Part shown: one piece after another, positions 32,319-41,408 of the stretch
Numbering within the stretch: the first letter of the stretch is position 1
Layout: each line of letters starts with the position of its first letter
Made by a program: the position numbers and the translations under genes
NCBI GenBank assembly: GCA_016712675.1
Contig: JADJQR010000001.1
Location: forward strand, 1,550,001-1,614,000
From: a bacterium
GTDB lineage: Bacteria > Krumholzibacteriota > Krumholzibacteriia > LZORAL124-64-63
DNA: 64,000 nt
Direction: 5' to 3'
The notes under the pieces: model-generated
Seen by the model: only the letters and a program-made list of their open reading frames with translations
Databases searched by the model: none
Told to the model about the DNA's origin: nothing

Positions 32319-33338
32319 ATGGCTGCCAAGGCCCGGATCCTCGTCGCCGACGACGAGCCGCACATCCGCCGAATCCTGCAGTTCCTGCTCGAACAGGAGG
32401 GTTTCGAGGTCCGCCTGGCCGAGGACGGCGAGGAGGCCTGGCAGGCCGTGGCCAGCTTCCGGCCCGACCTGGTCCTGCTGGATGTCATGATGCCGCGCCG
32501 GGACGGATTTTCCGTCCTGGAGATCATTCGTGCCGGGTTCGAGACCGCGCGGCTGCCGGTGATCCTGCTGACGGCCAAGAGCGACGCGGCCGACAAGGTG
32601 CAGGGCCTGCGCGGCGGCGCCAACGACTACATCGTCAAGCCGTTCAGCCATGACGAGCTTCTGCTGCGGGTCAGCAACCTCCTGGAATCCACGCGGCGCG
32701 AGCGCGAGGCGAACCCGCTGACCGGACTGCCCGGCAACCGGGCCATCGAGCGGGAGATCCAGACGCGCCTGGGGCGCGGCGACGACTTCGCGCTGATGTA
32801 CGTGGACATCGACCGCTTCAAGAGCTTCAACGACCACTACGGCTACGCGCGCGGCGATCGCGCCATCTCGTGCACGGCGGGCGTCCTGGTCGGCTGCGCC
32901 CAGAAGTTCGGACCGGCGGGCGTCTTCGTCGGCCATGTCGGGGGCGATGACTTCGTCGTGGCGACCGAATCGCCCGGTAGCGAGGAACTCGCCCGGCGCA
33001 TCATCGAGGAGTTCGATGCGGGCGTGGTCGCCCTGCACGATTCCGAGGATGCCCAGCGAGGATACCTCGAGGTGGAGAACCGGGCCGGCGCGCGCGAGCG
33101 CTTCCCGCTCATTGCGTTGACGGTCGCCCTCATCACCGACGTGAAGGGCCGGTTCACACATCCAGCCGAACTGAGCGACACGCTGGCGGAGCTGAAGAAG
33201 TACGGCAAGACGAATCCCCGCAGCGTCGTGGTGAGCGAGCGGCGCTCCCGCGGGGGCGACCCAGAGCTCATCCTGTCTTCCGGCGCCATCGCGGGCCGAC
33301 CCGGCTCGGCGCCCGGGAACGGAAAGCCGCAGGAGTGA
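32319..33338 (+). CDS. Response regulator with degenerate GGDEF output domain
   Basis: Protein of 339 residues; ATG 32319 has GGGAG four bases upstream. The receiver (residues 4-120) has the acidic pair VADDE, phospho-acceptor Asp in VLLDVMMPRRDG, Thr in LLTAKS and Lys in YIVKPF. The second domain (about 130-300) is GGDEF-like: NPLTGLPGNRAIEREIQ, YVDIDRFKSFNDHYGYARGD, and GHVGGDDFVV at the signature position. GGDDF differs from the active GG(D/E)EF consensus, and no RxxD inhibitory site is evident. Diguanylate cyclase activity is therefore uncertain; a sensor or pseudo-enzyme role is possible. It opens the five-gene signalling block and is 11 bases from the next start. Confidence 0.85.
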   Translation: MAAKARILVADDEPHIRRILQFLLEQEGFEVRLAEDGEEAWQAVASFRPDLVLLDVMMPRRDGFSVLEIIRAGFETARLPVILLTAKSDAADKVQGLRGGANDYIVKPFSHDELLLRVSNLLESTRREREANPLTGLPGNRAIEREIQTRLGRGDDFALMYVDIDRFKSFNDHYGYARGDRAISCTAGVLVGCAQKFGPAGVFVGHVGGDDFVVATESPGSEELARRIIEEFDAGVVALHDSEDAQRGYLEVENRAGARERFPLIALTVALITDVKGRFTHPAELSDTLAELKKYGKTNPRSVVVSERRSRGGDPELILSSGAIAGRPGSAPGNGKPQE

Positions 33339-33349
33339 ACCGAGGCACC

Positions 33350-35644
33350 ATGCAGACCGCCGTGCCCAGACCGACAGACCGTGCCCGCGACGTGAATGCC
33401 GTCGCCGAGTTCTGGTCGCGCCTGTCCCTGGCCGGCGAGGCGCCGCCCGTCCTCGACACGATGGAGGCCGTGCTGGCGGCGCTGCGCTTGCTGCCGGACG
33501 TGTCGGGGGTGGCGGTTGCGGCCGATCCGGTCCTGGCTGCGGCGATGGATGCGACCTGGGATGCCGGCCGCGACTGGTGTCTGGCAGCGCGTGTGCCGAC
33601 CGGCCAGGCAGCCTGGAGTGCGCCCGACGGCGGCTGGCCGGCGGTCCGCGCCGCGGCGGCCGGTCGGTCGGCCTGGTCCGAGGCGCCGCTCGCCGGTGCC
33701 GCGACCGTCGTGCCGGTGGGCGAACCGCCCGTGCTGGCTCTGGTCGCCACGGGCGAGGCGGGCGCCGACGCCGACGCGGCGCGCCGGCAGGCCCTGGTGC
33801 CGGTGGCTGCCTCGGCCGCGGCGGCGCTCAGCGCACTCACCACGCTGGCAACGCTGCAGGCCGAAGTCGTGCGCCTGGCGGGAGAGAACCACGCGCTGGG
33901 CCGGCTCGCGCGCCTTCAGGGCCGCTTCGTCGCCATGGCCAGCCACGACTTCAAGGCGCCACTCACGGCAATCACCGCCTACACCGAGGTCCTGCTGGGA
34001 CAGGTGGGCGACGAGGCGTTCCCGCACGCGACCGAGTTCCTCGGCGTGATCCGCGCCGAGGCGGGGCGGCTGCTGCGCATGGTCGACCGCGTGCTGGACT
34101 TCACGCGCATTGAGTTCGGCCCGCAGCTGATGAAGTTGGAACCGGTCCCTCTGGCCGACCTGGTGCAGGAAGCCGTGCGGGCCCTGGCGCCGTCGGCGGC
34201 GGCTCGCCGGTTGCACGTGGTGGTCGAGGCGCCGGCGTTCCTGCCCCGCGCCGAGATCGACGCCGACCTCATTCGCCAGGTGATCGTGAACCTCCTGGGC
34301 AACGCGGTGAAGTACACGCCCGAGGGGGGGCACATCCGTATTGTGCTGACCGAAGAAGGTTCGTCAGTCGCCGTCAGCGTGCTGGACGACGGTCCGGGGA
34401 TCCCCAGCGAGGACATCCGGCGCATCTTCCGCGAGTTCTACCGCGCCGATGGCGCCGCTGCCCAGGCCGAGGGCGCCGGGTTGGGGCTGAGCATCGCGCG
34501 GCACATCGTGCACCTGCACGGAGGCCACATCGAGGCGCGCCGCCTGCCCGCGGGCGGCTCGGAGTTCCGCTTCCTGGTGCCCAAGGAGATGGGCGCATTG
34601 GCGGCCCTTCCGCAGGTGACGGGACTGCAGGTCTCGCCGGAAAAGGCGTCGCAGGTCATCTCGGTCGTGCTGCGCACCGTTGCCGAGCTGACGGACTCCC
34701 TGGCCGTGGTACTGCTGATGGGTGACGGCAACGGGGCGCTGGTGCCGGTCGGCTCTCTGGGGCTGCGCGACGAGGGGCGCCGACTGCAGCCGGTCATCCT
34801 GACGGAGGCCTGGCGCCGGTTCCTTCTCGACGGACGGGCGCAACCGGACCCCGGTGCGATCGTGGGGGATCTCGACCTTGCGCACGGACAGGACCTGGAC
34901 GAACGCCTGTACTGCCCGCTCGTGCACGAGGACGAGCCGGTCGGCCTGATCGTCGCCGGTCGTCATGCGGGCGAAGCCGGCTACGGGGAGGCTGAGCGCC
35001 AGCAACTGGAGGTGCTGTCGCGGATCGTGACCACGGCGTTGCGCAACTTCGAGGGCAATGAGCAGCGCGTGCTCGAGGCGCTGCAGGTGCTCCTGCAAAC
35101 CCGGCGCACGGGCGTACCGACGTCGACGCCGGAGGCGCTGCACCTGATCGGTCGGCTGGCGCGAGCGCTCGGCATGGGGTCTCAGGAGATGCGTCGCCTC
35201 CTGTACGCGGCCACCCTGCACGATGCCGGGATGGCACGCGTCGAGGACGAGATCGTACTCGGCGCGGCGCCGCTCAGCTGGGACGAGCGCGACGAGGTCG
35301 ATCGCCACGTCGAACAGGGCTGCGAACTGGTGGGGCCGCTGCTGCCGGACCCTGCCGTGCGCGGCCTGATCCGCCATCATCACGAGCGGGTCGACGGCAG
35401 CGGACACCCCGACGGACTGGCCGGTGACCGGATCCCCCTCGGGTCGCGGATCCTCGCGGTGGTCGACGCCTGGTTCTCCCTGACCAAGGACCGGTCGTTC
35501 CGCGCGGGCCTGGCACCGTCGGCTGCGCTGGCGGAAATCCGCGCCCACGCGGGCACGCAGTTCGACACGCGGGTCGTCCAGGCATTCGTCGAGCTGGTTG
35601 AACCCGTCACAGGCCAGGCGGACCGAACCGAGAACCGGACGTAG
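33350..35644 (+). CDS. Hybrid: soluble histidine kinase - GAF - HD-GYP protein
   Basis: Protein of 764 residues with no membrane segment. An N-terminal GAF-like region (about 15-170) leads into HisKA (phospho-acceptor His in MASHDFKAPLTAI, near 200). The HATPase domain has N-box QVIVNLLGNAVKYTPEGG, G1 LDDGPGIP and G2 GAGLGLSIARHIV. A second GAF-type region spans about 430-570. The last 190 residues are HD-GYP: ATLHDAGM (HD present, usual Lys replaced), RHVEQG, IRHHHERVDGSGHPDGL (GYP changed to GHP), and LAVVDAWFSLT. HD-GYP domains hydrolyse cyclic-di-GMP; joining one to a complete kinase in a single chain is unusual. GTG 33335, overlapping the preceding stop, is an alternative start; ATG 33350 has a closer GAGG. 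Confidence 0.85.
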   Translation: MQTAVPRPTDRARDVNAVAEFWSRLSLAGEAPPVLDTMEAVLAALRLLPDVSGVAVAADPVLAAAMDATWDAGRDWCLAARVPTGQAAWSAPDGGWPAVRAAAAGRSAWSEAPLAGAATVVPVGEPPVLALVATGEAGADADAARRQALVPVAASAAAALSALTTLATLQAEVVRLAGENHALGRLARLQGRFVAMASHDFKAPLTAITAYTEVLLGQVGDEAFPHATEFLGVIRAEAGRLLRMVDRVLDFTRIEFGPQLMKLEPVPLADLVQEAVRALAPSAAARRLHVVVEAPAFLPRAEIDADLIRQVIVNLLGNAVKYTPEGGHIRIVLTEEGSSVAVSVLDDGPGIPSEDIRRIFREFYRADGAAAQAEGAGLGLSIARHIVHLHGGHIEARRLPAGGSEFRFLVPKEMGALAALPQVTGLQVSPEKASQVISVVLRTVAELTDSLAVVLLMGDGNGALVPVGSLGLRDEGRRLQPVILTEAWRRFLLDGRAQPDPGAIVGDLDLAHGQDLDERLYCPLVHEDEPVGLIVAGRHAGEAGYGEAERQQLEVLSRIVTTALRNFEGNEQRVLEALQVLLQTRRTGVPTSTPEALHLIGRLARALGMGSQEMRRLLYAATLHDAGMARVEDEIVLGAAPLSWDERDEVDRHVEQGCELVGPLLPDPAVRGLIRHHHERVDGSGHPDGLAGDRIPLGSRILAVVDAWFSLTKDRSFRAGLAPSAALAEIRAHAGTQFDTRVVQAFVELVEPVTGQADRTENRT

Positions 35645-35658
35645 CCCGAGGAGCCGAC

Positions 35659-36048
35659 ATGGCACCGCGACCGCGAATCCTGATCGTCGACGACGAGAAG
35701 CCCATCGCGACGCTCCTGGCCCAGACCTTCGTCAACGAGGGCTTCGAGGTCGCGAACGCGCACGACGGTATCGATTGCATGAACAAGCTGGCTTCGTTCC
35801 AGCCGGACGTCGTGATCATGGACATCATGATGCCGAAGCTGGACGGCATCGACGCCACGCGCCTGATCCGTCGCAACCGCCTGCACGGAAGCACGCTGGT
35901 GGTGGCGCTCTCGGCGCGCGCGGACGAGGAGACGCGAGCCAGGATGAAGGAGGCCGGCGCGGACCTGTTCATGCGCAAGCCGTTCGTGATCGCCAAGCTG
36001 GTGGACCGAGTCGGGCGCATGCTGGCCGCGCGGTCCGGACGGGTGTAG
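35659..36048 (+). CDS. Stand-alone receiver-domain response regulator
   Basis: A 129-residue CheY-like protein: acidic pair IVDDEKPIA, phospho-acceptor Asp in VVIMDIMMPKLDG, Ser in VALSARADEE, and Lys in FMRKPF. No output domain follows, so it must act by phosphotransfer or protein binding. It sits 14 bases after one kinase-HD-GYP gene and six before the next, which makes both kinases likely partners. Confidence 0.92.
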   Translation: MAPRPRILIVDDEKPIATLLAQTFVNEGFEVANAHDGIDCMNKLASFQPDVVIMDIMMPKLDGIDATRLIRRNRLHGSTLVVALSARADEETRARMKEAGADLFMRKPFVIAKLVDRVGRMLAARSGRV

Positions 36049-36054
36049 AGGGCC

Positions 36055-38538
36055 ATGACGCTGCTGTCCCGCAACCCGGAGCACGATTCGCCGCGGTCGA
36101 TCGCGGACGTGTCCTCCACGGATGTCGCGGGACCCTGGCGTGCGCGCGTGCTGATGCTGGAACGGATCCTCGCCGCCTCCAACCGCCTCAACGCGACGCA
36201 TGCGCGCGGTGAGCTCGCCGAGAGGGTCGCCGCCACCGTGGTCGAACTGGGCGGCTTCCGCCGCGCGCAGCTGAACCTCTGGGACGAGACCGTCCACGCG
36301 TTCGTCACGCGGGCCTGCGCCGGCTTCGGCGCCGCCGATGTTACGGCGCTGACGGCGACGCCCGTTCCGGTCGGCACCTTCGCGGCGATGACAGCGCCCC
36401 GCTTCCGCTATTCGAACTGCTTCCTGACGCCGCCGACCGACGCCGCCGCAGCCCCGCAGGCCGGTCCGTGGCTGCCCGGCCTGCGCCTGGTGGCGCCGCT
36501 GGTGGCGGCGTCGGGCGAGCGCTTCGGGTTCCTGGCGCTGGACGATCCCGATGACGGTCAGGTCCCGGACCCCGACCGCCTTCGCCTGCTCGAGTTCCTG
36601 GTGCAGCAGTCGGCGACCGCGTTGGAATCGGCGGAGATCTACGAGCGGCTGGCGGCGCGCAACGCCGAGATCTCGGCGGCCTCGCGCAAGCTGGACAGCC
36701 TGGCCAAGATGAAGCGGAACTTCGTGGCCAACGTCAGCCACGAACTGCGCACGCCGCTGACCTCCATCTCCGCCTACAGCGAGCTGTTGCAGTCGAACCT
36801 GGGCAGCCTGTCCGGCGAGGCGCTCGCGGAGTTCCTGCGGGTCATCCATACCGAGAGCCAGCGGCTGGGTGCAGTCATCAACGACATCCTCGAGGTCGGC
36901 AGCATGGAGCAGGGCCGGCCGGTGCTCCATGCGGCCGAACTCGACCTTTGCCAACTCGTCAGGCGCCAGGCCGAGGCCTGGCAGCGACGCGCGCGCGACC
37001 GGGAACTGGAGCTCGTGGTGGACGCCGGTGAGGCGCCCCTGTGGCTGCCGGCCGACCAGATGCTGCTGCGCCAGCTGATGGACCACTTGCTGGACAACGC
37101 GGTGAAGTTCACGCCGATCGGCGGCCGCATCACCGTGTCCGTCGGCGAGGCTGGAACCGCCGCGCGCATCACGGTCGTCGATTCGGGTATCGGCATTCCC
37201 GACGACAAGCTCGGCGAGATCTTCCAGTCGTTCTTCCAGGTCGATGATTCGGCCACGCGCGCCCACAACGGGCAGGGCGTCGGCCTGGCGATCTGCCACG
37301 ACATCGTCCAGCACCATGACGGGCGCATCTGGGCCGAGAACGTGGAGCCGCAGGGGACGCGGTTCACGGTGCTGCTGCCGCGACGCGCGCCCGTGATCCT
37401 GAACCGTGAGCGGGACAACGTCGGCGCCGGCGGTCTCGAGCCGGCGGAGCTGCTGCAACGACTGCTGAACTGGGTGGGTGGCAGCCTGGGCGTCAGCACG
37501 GCCGCGTTGATGGTCCCTGATGACGACGACCAGTCGCTGGTGATCCGCGCGGCCATCGGCCTGCCGGGTGCGGTGGTCCAGGGCGCGCGCCTGCGCCGCG
37601 GTGCCGGGTTCGCCGGCCGTGTCTGGGAAACGGGGCGCACGCTGCTCATCACGGATCTGGGGCGTGGTGCCGAAGCGCCGCGCGAGTCGGACGACCTCCG
37701 CTACTCGACGCCGTCCCTCCTGTGCGTGCCGCTGCGCGAGGGAGAGCGCTGCGTCGGTGTGCTCACGGTGAATAACAAGATCGACGGCACCGCCCTGGAC
37801 GAGGACGACCGCCTGCTACTGGAGGGGCTGGCGCCGCGCGTGGCGGGCATGCTGGCGCGCCATGCCGGCTGGCAGTGCGAAGGCCTGGCCCTGCAGCAGG
37901 TCCGCCATGCCCTGCGGGCGACGACGGCCGTCGGCCAATCCTGCCGGGAGAGCGTGCACGGCATCTGCCGCGAGATCACGCTGGCCACGGCGCGACGCCT
38001 TGGTTTCGACGACGACGACCTGGCGGCCCTGGCCTTCGCGCTGCCCTACTACGATGTCGGACTCAGCCGCGTGCCTCCGCAACTGCTGGCCCGGCCCGGT
38101 CGCCTTGACGAGGACGAGGAGCGTCTGGTCCAGGGCCACGTGGCAGCCGGGCTGGAGATCCTGGCTCCGCTCGCGGTCGATCCGCGGGTGCGAAGGCTGG
38201 TGCGGCATCACCACGAGAACTTCGACGGCACCGGCTATCCGGCCGGGCTGGCCGGCGAGGCGATTCCGGTCGGCGCCCGCCTGCTGCGGCTGGCCGACAC
38301 GCTGTCGGCGATGTTGAGCCGGCGCCCATGGCGCGGCGCCTGGACCCTGGACGAGGCGGTGGCCGAGCTGCGTGACCACGCCGGCAGTCGCTACTGTCCG
38401 CAACTGGTTCCCGAGTTCCTGGTCGAGGTCGAGTCGCGGCGCGGACGGATTGCCGTCCTGCAGGCCGACGCCGCCGAGGCGGTCGAACTGCGCCGCCCGG
38501 TCCTGGATCGGGCGGGCATGGTCTCGATCAGGGATTGA
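36055..38538 (+). CDS. Hybrid: GAF - histidine kinase - GAF - HD-GYP-like protein
   Basis: Protein of 827 residues with the same plan as the gene at 33350: a GAF domain (about 35-195), HisKA (NVSHELRTPLTSISAY near 228), and an HATPase domain with N-box MDHLLDNAVKFTPIGG, G1 DSGIGIP and G2 GQGVGLAICHDIV. A second GAF domain (about 465-605) carries GAGFAGRVWETG and LLCVPLREGERCVGVLTVNNK. A C-terminal HD-GYP-like domain (about 615-790) follows. In this last domain the second motif is intact (VRHHHENFDGTGYPAGL), but the HD metal-binding pair is replaced in ALPYYDVGLSRVPP, so hydrolase activity is probably lost and the domain may sense rather than cut cyclic-di-GMP. It follows the stand-alone receiver after six bases. 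Confidence 0.87.
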   Translation: MTLLSRNPEHDSPRSIADVSSTDVAGPWRARVLMLERILAASNRLNATHARGELAERVAATVVELGGFRRAQLNLWDETVHAFVTRACAGFGAADVTALTATPVPVGTFAAMTAPRFRYSNCFLTPPTDAAAAPQAGPWLPGLRLVAPLVAASGERFGFLALDDPDDGQVPDPDRLRLLEFLVQQSATALESAEIYERLAARNAEISAASRKLDSLAKMKRNFVANVSHELRTPLTSISAYSELLQSNLGSLSGEALAEFLRVIHTESQRLGAVINDILEVGSMEQGRPVLHAAELDLCQLVRRQAEAWQRRARDRELELVVDAGEAPLWLPADQMLLRQLMDHLLDNAVKFTPIGGRITVSVGEAGTAARITVVDSGIGIPDDKLGEIFQSFFQVDDSATRAHNGQGVGLAICHDIVQHHDGRIWAENVEPQGTRFTVLLPRRAPVILNRERDNVGAGGLEPAELLQRLLNWVGGSLGVSTAALMVPDDDDQSLVIRAAIGLPGAVVQGARLRRGAGFAGRVWETGRTLLITDLGRGAEAPRESDDLRYSTPSLLCVPLREGERCVGVLTVNNKIDGTALDEDDRLLLEGLAPRVAGMLARHAGWQCEGLALQQVRHALRATTAVGQSCRESVHGICREITLATARRLGFDDDDLAALAFALPYYDVGLSRVPPQLLARPGRLDEDEERLVQGHVAAGLEILAPLAVDPRVRRLVRHHHENFDGTGYPAGLAGEAIPVGARLLRLADTLSAMLSRRPWRGAWTLDEAVAELRDHAGSRYCPQLVPEFLVEVESRRGRIAVLQADAAEAVELRRPVLDRAGMVSIRD

Positions 38539-38623
38539 GGACGACGGCCGGGTCGGCGCTCAGGTGCCGGCGCGGGCTGCCGATGAATCGAGAGAGACGG
38601 ACCCAGCCGAGGAGGCCCCGAAC

Positions 38624-38998
38624 GTGCGCAGGATCCTGATCGCCGACGATGAGCACAACATCCGCCATATCCTCGACTTCAGCCTACATGCCGAGGGCTT
38701 TGACGTCATCTCCGCCGGGGACGGTGAGGAGGCGCTCGCCCTGGCCGCCAGCGAGGCGCCGGACCTTATCGTCATGGACGTGATGATGCCCGGCTGCGGT
38801 GGCGTGGAGGCCTGCCGGCGCCTGAAGCAGGACAATCGCACGCGCCAGATCCCGGTGATCCTGCTGACGGCACGCTCCAGCCGGGAGGACCGCGAGGCGG
38901 GCCTGGCCGCTGGCGCCGCCGAGTACATCACCAAGCCGTTCAGCCCCCAGAAAGTCATCGATCTCGTCCAGTCCATCCTCGGCGTCGCCCACGAGTAG
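38624..38998 (+). CDS. Stand-alone receiver-domain response regulator
   Basis: A 124-residue CheY-like protein. The start is GTG 38624, eight bases after AGGAGG; the frame is open further upstream but without a ribosome-binding site. Motifs: LIADDEHNIRHIL, LIVMDVMMPGCGG with the phospho-acceptor Asp, LLTARSS, and YITKPFSPQK. It closes the signalling block, 85 bases after the second kinase-HD-GYP gene, and is followed by a hairpin. Confidence 0.92.
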   Translation: MRRILIADDEHNIRHILDFSLHAEGFDVISAGDGEEALALAASEAPDLIVMDVMMPGCGGVEACRRLKQDNRTRQIPVILLTARSSREDREAGLAAGAAEYITKPFSPQKVIDLVQSILGVAHE

Positions 38999-39022
38999 GG
39001 CCCTGCGCCAGCGGCAGCACCC

Positions 39023-39046
39023 GGGACCGGTCGCAGGGCCGGTCCC
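39023..39046 (+). terminator. Hairpin after the signalling block
   Basis: GGGACCGG pairs with CCGGTCCC across an 8-base loop, 24 bases beyond the last receiver gene. No T-run follows, so intrinsic termination is only suggested by placement. Confidence 0.4.
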
Positions 39047-39164
39047 GCCGCGTTCCCGCCACGCCGCCGACGCGATGCGCAGTGGCCGCTGCCCGTCGAT
39101 GGACTCGCTGCGCCGCCGGCGCTACCATGGTCCAGCCAAGCGGAACGGCGGCGGGGGAGGCCTG

Positions 39165-41249
39165 ATGACGACGACGAACGAGGAGGTCCGGGGACCGCGG
39201 CCGCAGCAGCGGCTGGAGGTGGCCCTGCCCGTCCCGCTGGCGCAGACGTTCACGTACCTGCACCTGCCGGGTGAAGGCAGTGAACGGCGCGCCGTCGGCG
39301 CGGGCGACCTGGTCGAGGTTGTCTTCGGCCGCCGCCGCCGGTTGACAGGGCTGGTCGTGGCGGCCGATGACCCGGCGGTGCCCGGGGAGGGAGCCGGATC
39401 CTTGCCGCCAGCCGACGGCGAGGCCGGCGCGTCGCCACGCCGCCTGCGGGACATCACACGGGTCCTGCCCTCCGAGTACCGCCTGGATGGCGAGCGCCGT
39501 CGCCTGGCCGACTGGCTGGCCGGCTATTACGCGCTGCCGTTGGGCGAGATCGTACCGCTGTTCCATCCGCCGGCGCCCGGGACGGCCGCCGGTACGAGGA
39601 CGCGTCGCCAGGAAGCTCCCTACCCGGTCGTCGACGCCGTGGTGACGAGCCTGACCGCCGCCCAGTTGGCTGCGGTGGACGACGGTCGACGGCGGCTGGC
39701 GGCGGGGCGATTCGGCGCCGTCCTGCTGCACGGCGTGACCGGTAGCGGCAAGACGGAGGTCTACCTGACCCTCATCGCCGAAGCGCTGGCACTCGGCCGT
39801 GGCGCGCTGTTCCTGTTGCCGGAGATCGCGCTGACTCCGCAGACCCTCTCGCGCATCGCCGCCCGCTTCGGCGACGATGTGGCCGCGGTGCACAGCGGCC
39901 TGTCGGCCGGGCGCCGCTGCCGCGTCCACGAGCAGGCGGCCCGGGGCGAGGTGCGCGTGGTGGTCGGCCCGCGCTCGGCGCTTTTCGCGCCGGTTCGCGA
40001 CCTGGGCCTGATCGTCGTCGACGAGGAGCACGAGTCATCCTACAAGCAGGACGAGAAGCCGCGGTACCACGCGCGTCACGCGGCCCTGGTGCGCGGCCGC
40101 GAGTGCGGGGCGCTGGTCGTGCTGGGATCGGCGACGCCGGATCTCGAGACGTTTGTCAACGCCAGCGAGGGACGCTACGGCAGCTGGGTGTTGCCCGATC
40201 GCCTGGGTGCGCCGATGCCTGCAATCGAGATCGTCGACGTGCGCGGCGGTGGTGCGCCGGACGGCATCTCGGCCCGATTGGATGACGCGATCGGCGGAGT
40301 CCTCGAACGTGGTGAACAGGCGATCCTGTTCTACAACCGGCGCGGCTTCGCGCGTTCGCTGCAGTGCGCCGGGTGCGGAACGGCGGCCGCCTGCCCGGAC
40401 TGCGACATCGCGGTGACCTATCACCTGCGCCCGCGCCGCCTGTTGTGCCACTACTGCGGGCACACCCGCCCGCTGCCGGACGCCTGCGAGACCTGCGGCC
40501 ATGCCGCCTTCGTGCCCTCGGGCGCCGGGACCGAGAAGCTGGAACTCCACCTGCAGGGACGCTTCCCGCAGGCGCGCCTGCTGCGCCTGGACCGCGACAC
40601 GACCACCGGGCGCGACAGCCACCACCGTATCCTGGCTGCGTTCGCGCGCGGCGAGGCCGACATTCTCCTGGGTACGCAGATGGTAGCCAAGGGGCACCAC
40701 TTCCCGGGGGTTTCGCTCGTGGGCGTCCTGGCGGCCGATGACGGTCTGGGCCTGCCGGACTTCCGCGCCGCCGAGCGCTCGTTCCAGCTGCTGTCGCAAG
40801 TCGCCGGCCGTGCCGGGCGCGTCGGGCACGGCCTGGTCCTCCTGCAGGCGTGGCAGCCGGAACATCCGGTGATCGTGGCAGCGGCAGCGCACGACTTCGG
40901 GGCCTTCGCGGAGGCCGAGCTCGCCGTCCGCCGCGCGCTGGGCTACCCGCCCCATCTGCATCTGGCCCGTCTGGGTGTTGCCGCGCGCCGCCAGGCGGTG
41001 GCCGCCGAAGCTGTCGCGGCACTCGCGCGGGCGCTACGGGAGCAGTTCGCCGTGGGCCCGGTCGCGGTGCTCGGGCCGGCCCCCGCGGTCTTCGAGCGGC
41101 TGATGGACCGTTACCGGTTCCAGGTGCTCCTGAAGGGCGATCTGACGATGCGCCACAAGGCCTGGCTGGCCTCCTGCCTGCGCGCCCTGGCGGCGGGCTA
41201 TCCCGGGGTCGAGGTGATGCACGACATCGATCCGGTCTCCTCCTACTAG
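39165..41249 (+). CDS. priA: Primosomal replication-restart helicase PriA
   Basis: A 3'-to-5' DNA helicase that reloads the replisome at stalled forks. ATG 39165 has GGGGGAGG five bases upstream; the protein has 694 residues. The N-terminal DNA-binding part includes VALPVPLAQTFTYLHLP. Helicase motifs follow: Walker A GVTGSGKTEVYLTLI, LLPEIALTPQT, Walker B IVVDEEHESSYKQ, GSATPDLETF, FYNRRGFARSLQCAGCG, and QVAGRAGR. Eight Cys in paired CxxC motifs (CAGC, CPDC, CHYC, CETC) form the zinc-binding insert. The C-terminal domain is complete. No partner primosome genes are adjacent. Confidence 0.96.
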   Translation: MTTTNEEVRGPRPQQRLEVALPVPLAQTFTYLHLPGEGSERRAVGAGDLVEVVFGRRRRLTGLVVAADDPAVPGEGAGSLPPADGEAGASPRRLRDITRVLPSEYRLDGERRRLADWLAGYYALPLGEIVPLFHPPAPGTAAGTRTRRQEAPYPVVDAVVTSLTAAQLAAVDDGRRRLAAGRFGAVLLHGVTGSGKTEVYLTLIAEALALGRGALFLLPEIALTPQTLSRIAARFGDDVAAVHSGLSAGRRCRVHEQAARGEVRVVVGPRSALFAPVRDLGLIVVDEEHESSYKQDEKPRYHARHAALVRGRECGALVVLGSATPDLETFVNASEGRYGSWVLPDRLGAPMPAIEIVDVRGGGAPDGISARLDDAIGGVLERGEQAILFYNRRGFARSLQCAGCGTAAACPDCDIAVTYHLRPRRLLCHYCGHTRPLPDACETCGHAAFVPSGAGTEKLELHLQGRFPQARLLRLDRDTTTGRDSHHRILAAFARGEADILLGTQMVAKGHHFPGVSLVGVLAADDGLGLPDFRAAERSFQLLSQVAGRAGRVGHGLVLLQAWQPEHPVIVAAAAHDFGAFAEAELAVRRALGYPPHLHLARLGVAARRQAVAAEAVAALARALREQFAVGPVAVLGPAPAVFERLMDRYRFQVLLKGDLTMRHKAWLASCLRALAAGYPGVEVMHDIDPVSSY

Positions 41250-41408
41250 TCCCGTGGCTCGGTGCCGCGCGGCGCCCAGGGCTGCGCTGTCGACGCCGCC
41301 CCCTCGGATCTGGTATCATCAGGGGTGTACGTGGTGGCGCGGCCTGGCCGGGAACGGCCGGCCGATGTCCGTTCGCCTATTCGTGGCCCGACCGGGAAGG
41401 ACTGCCCG

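Noticed and set aside
30909-33161. Minus-strand open frame of about 750 codons across tsaD and the REC-GGDEF gene
   Set aside because: It crosses two well-supported plus-strand genes and an intergenic gap; it has no recognisable domain.
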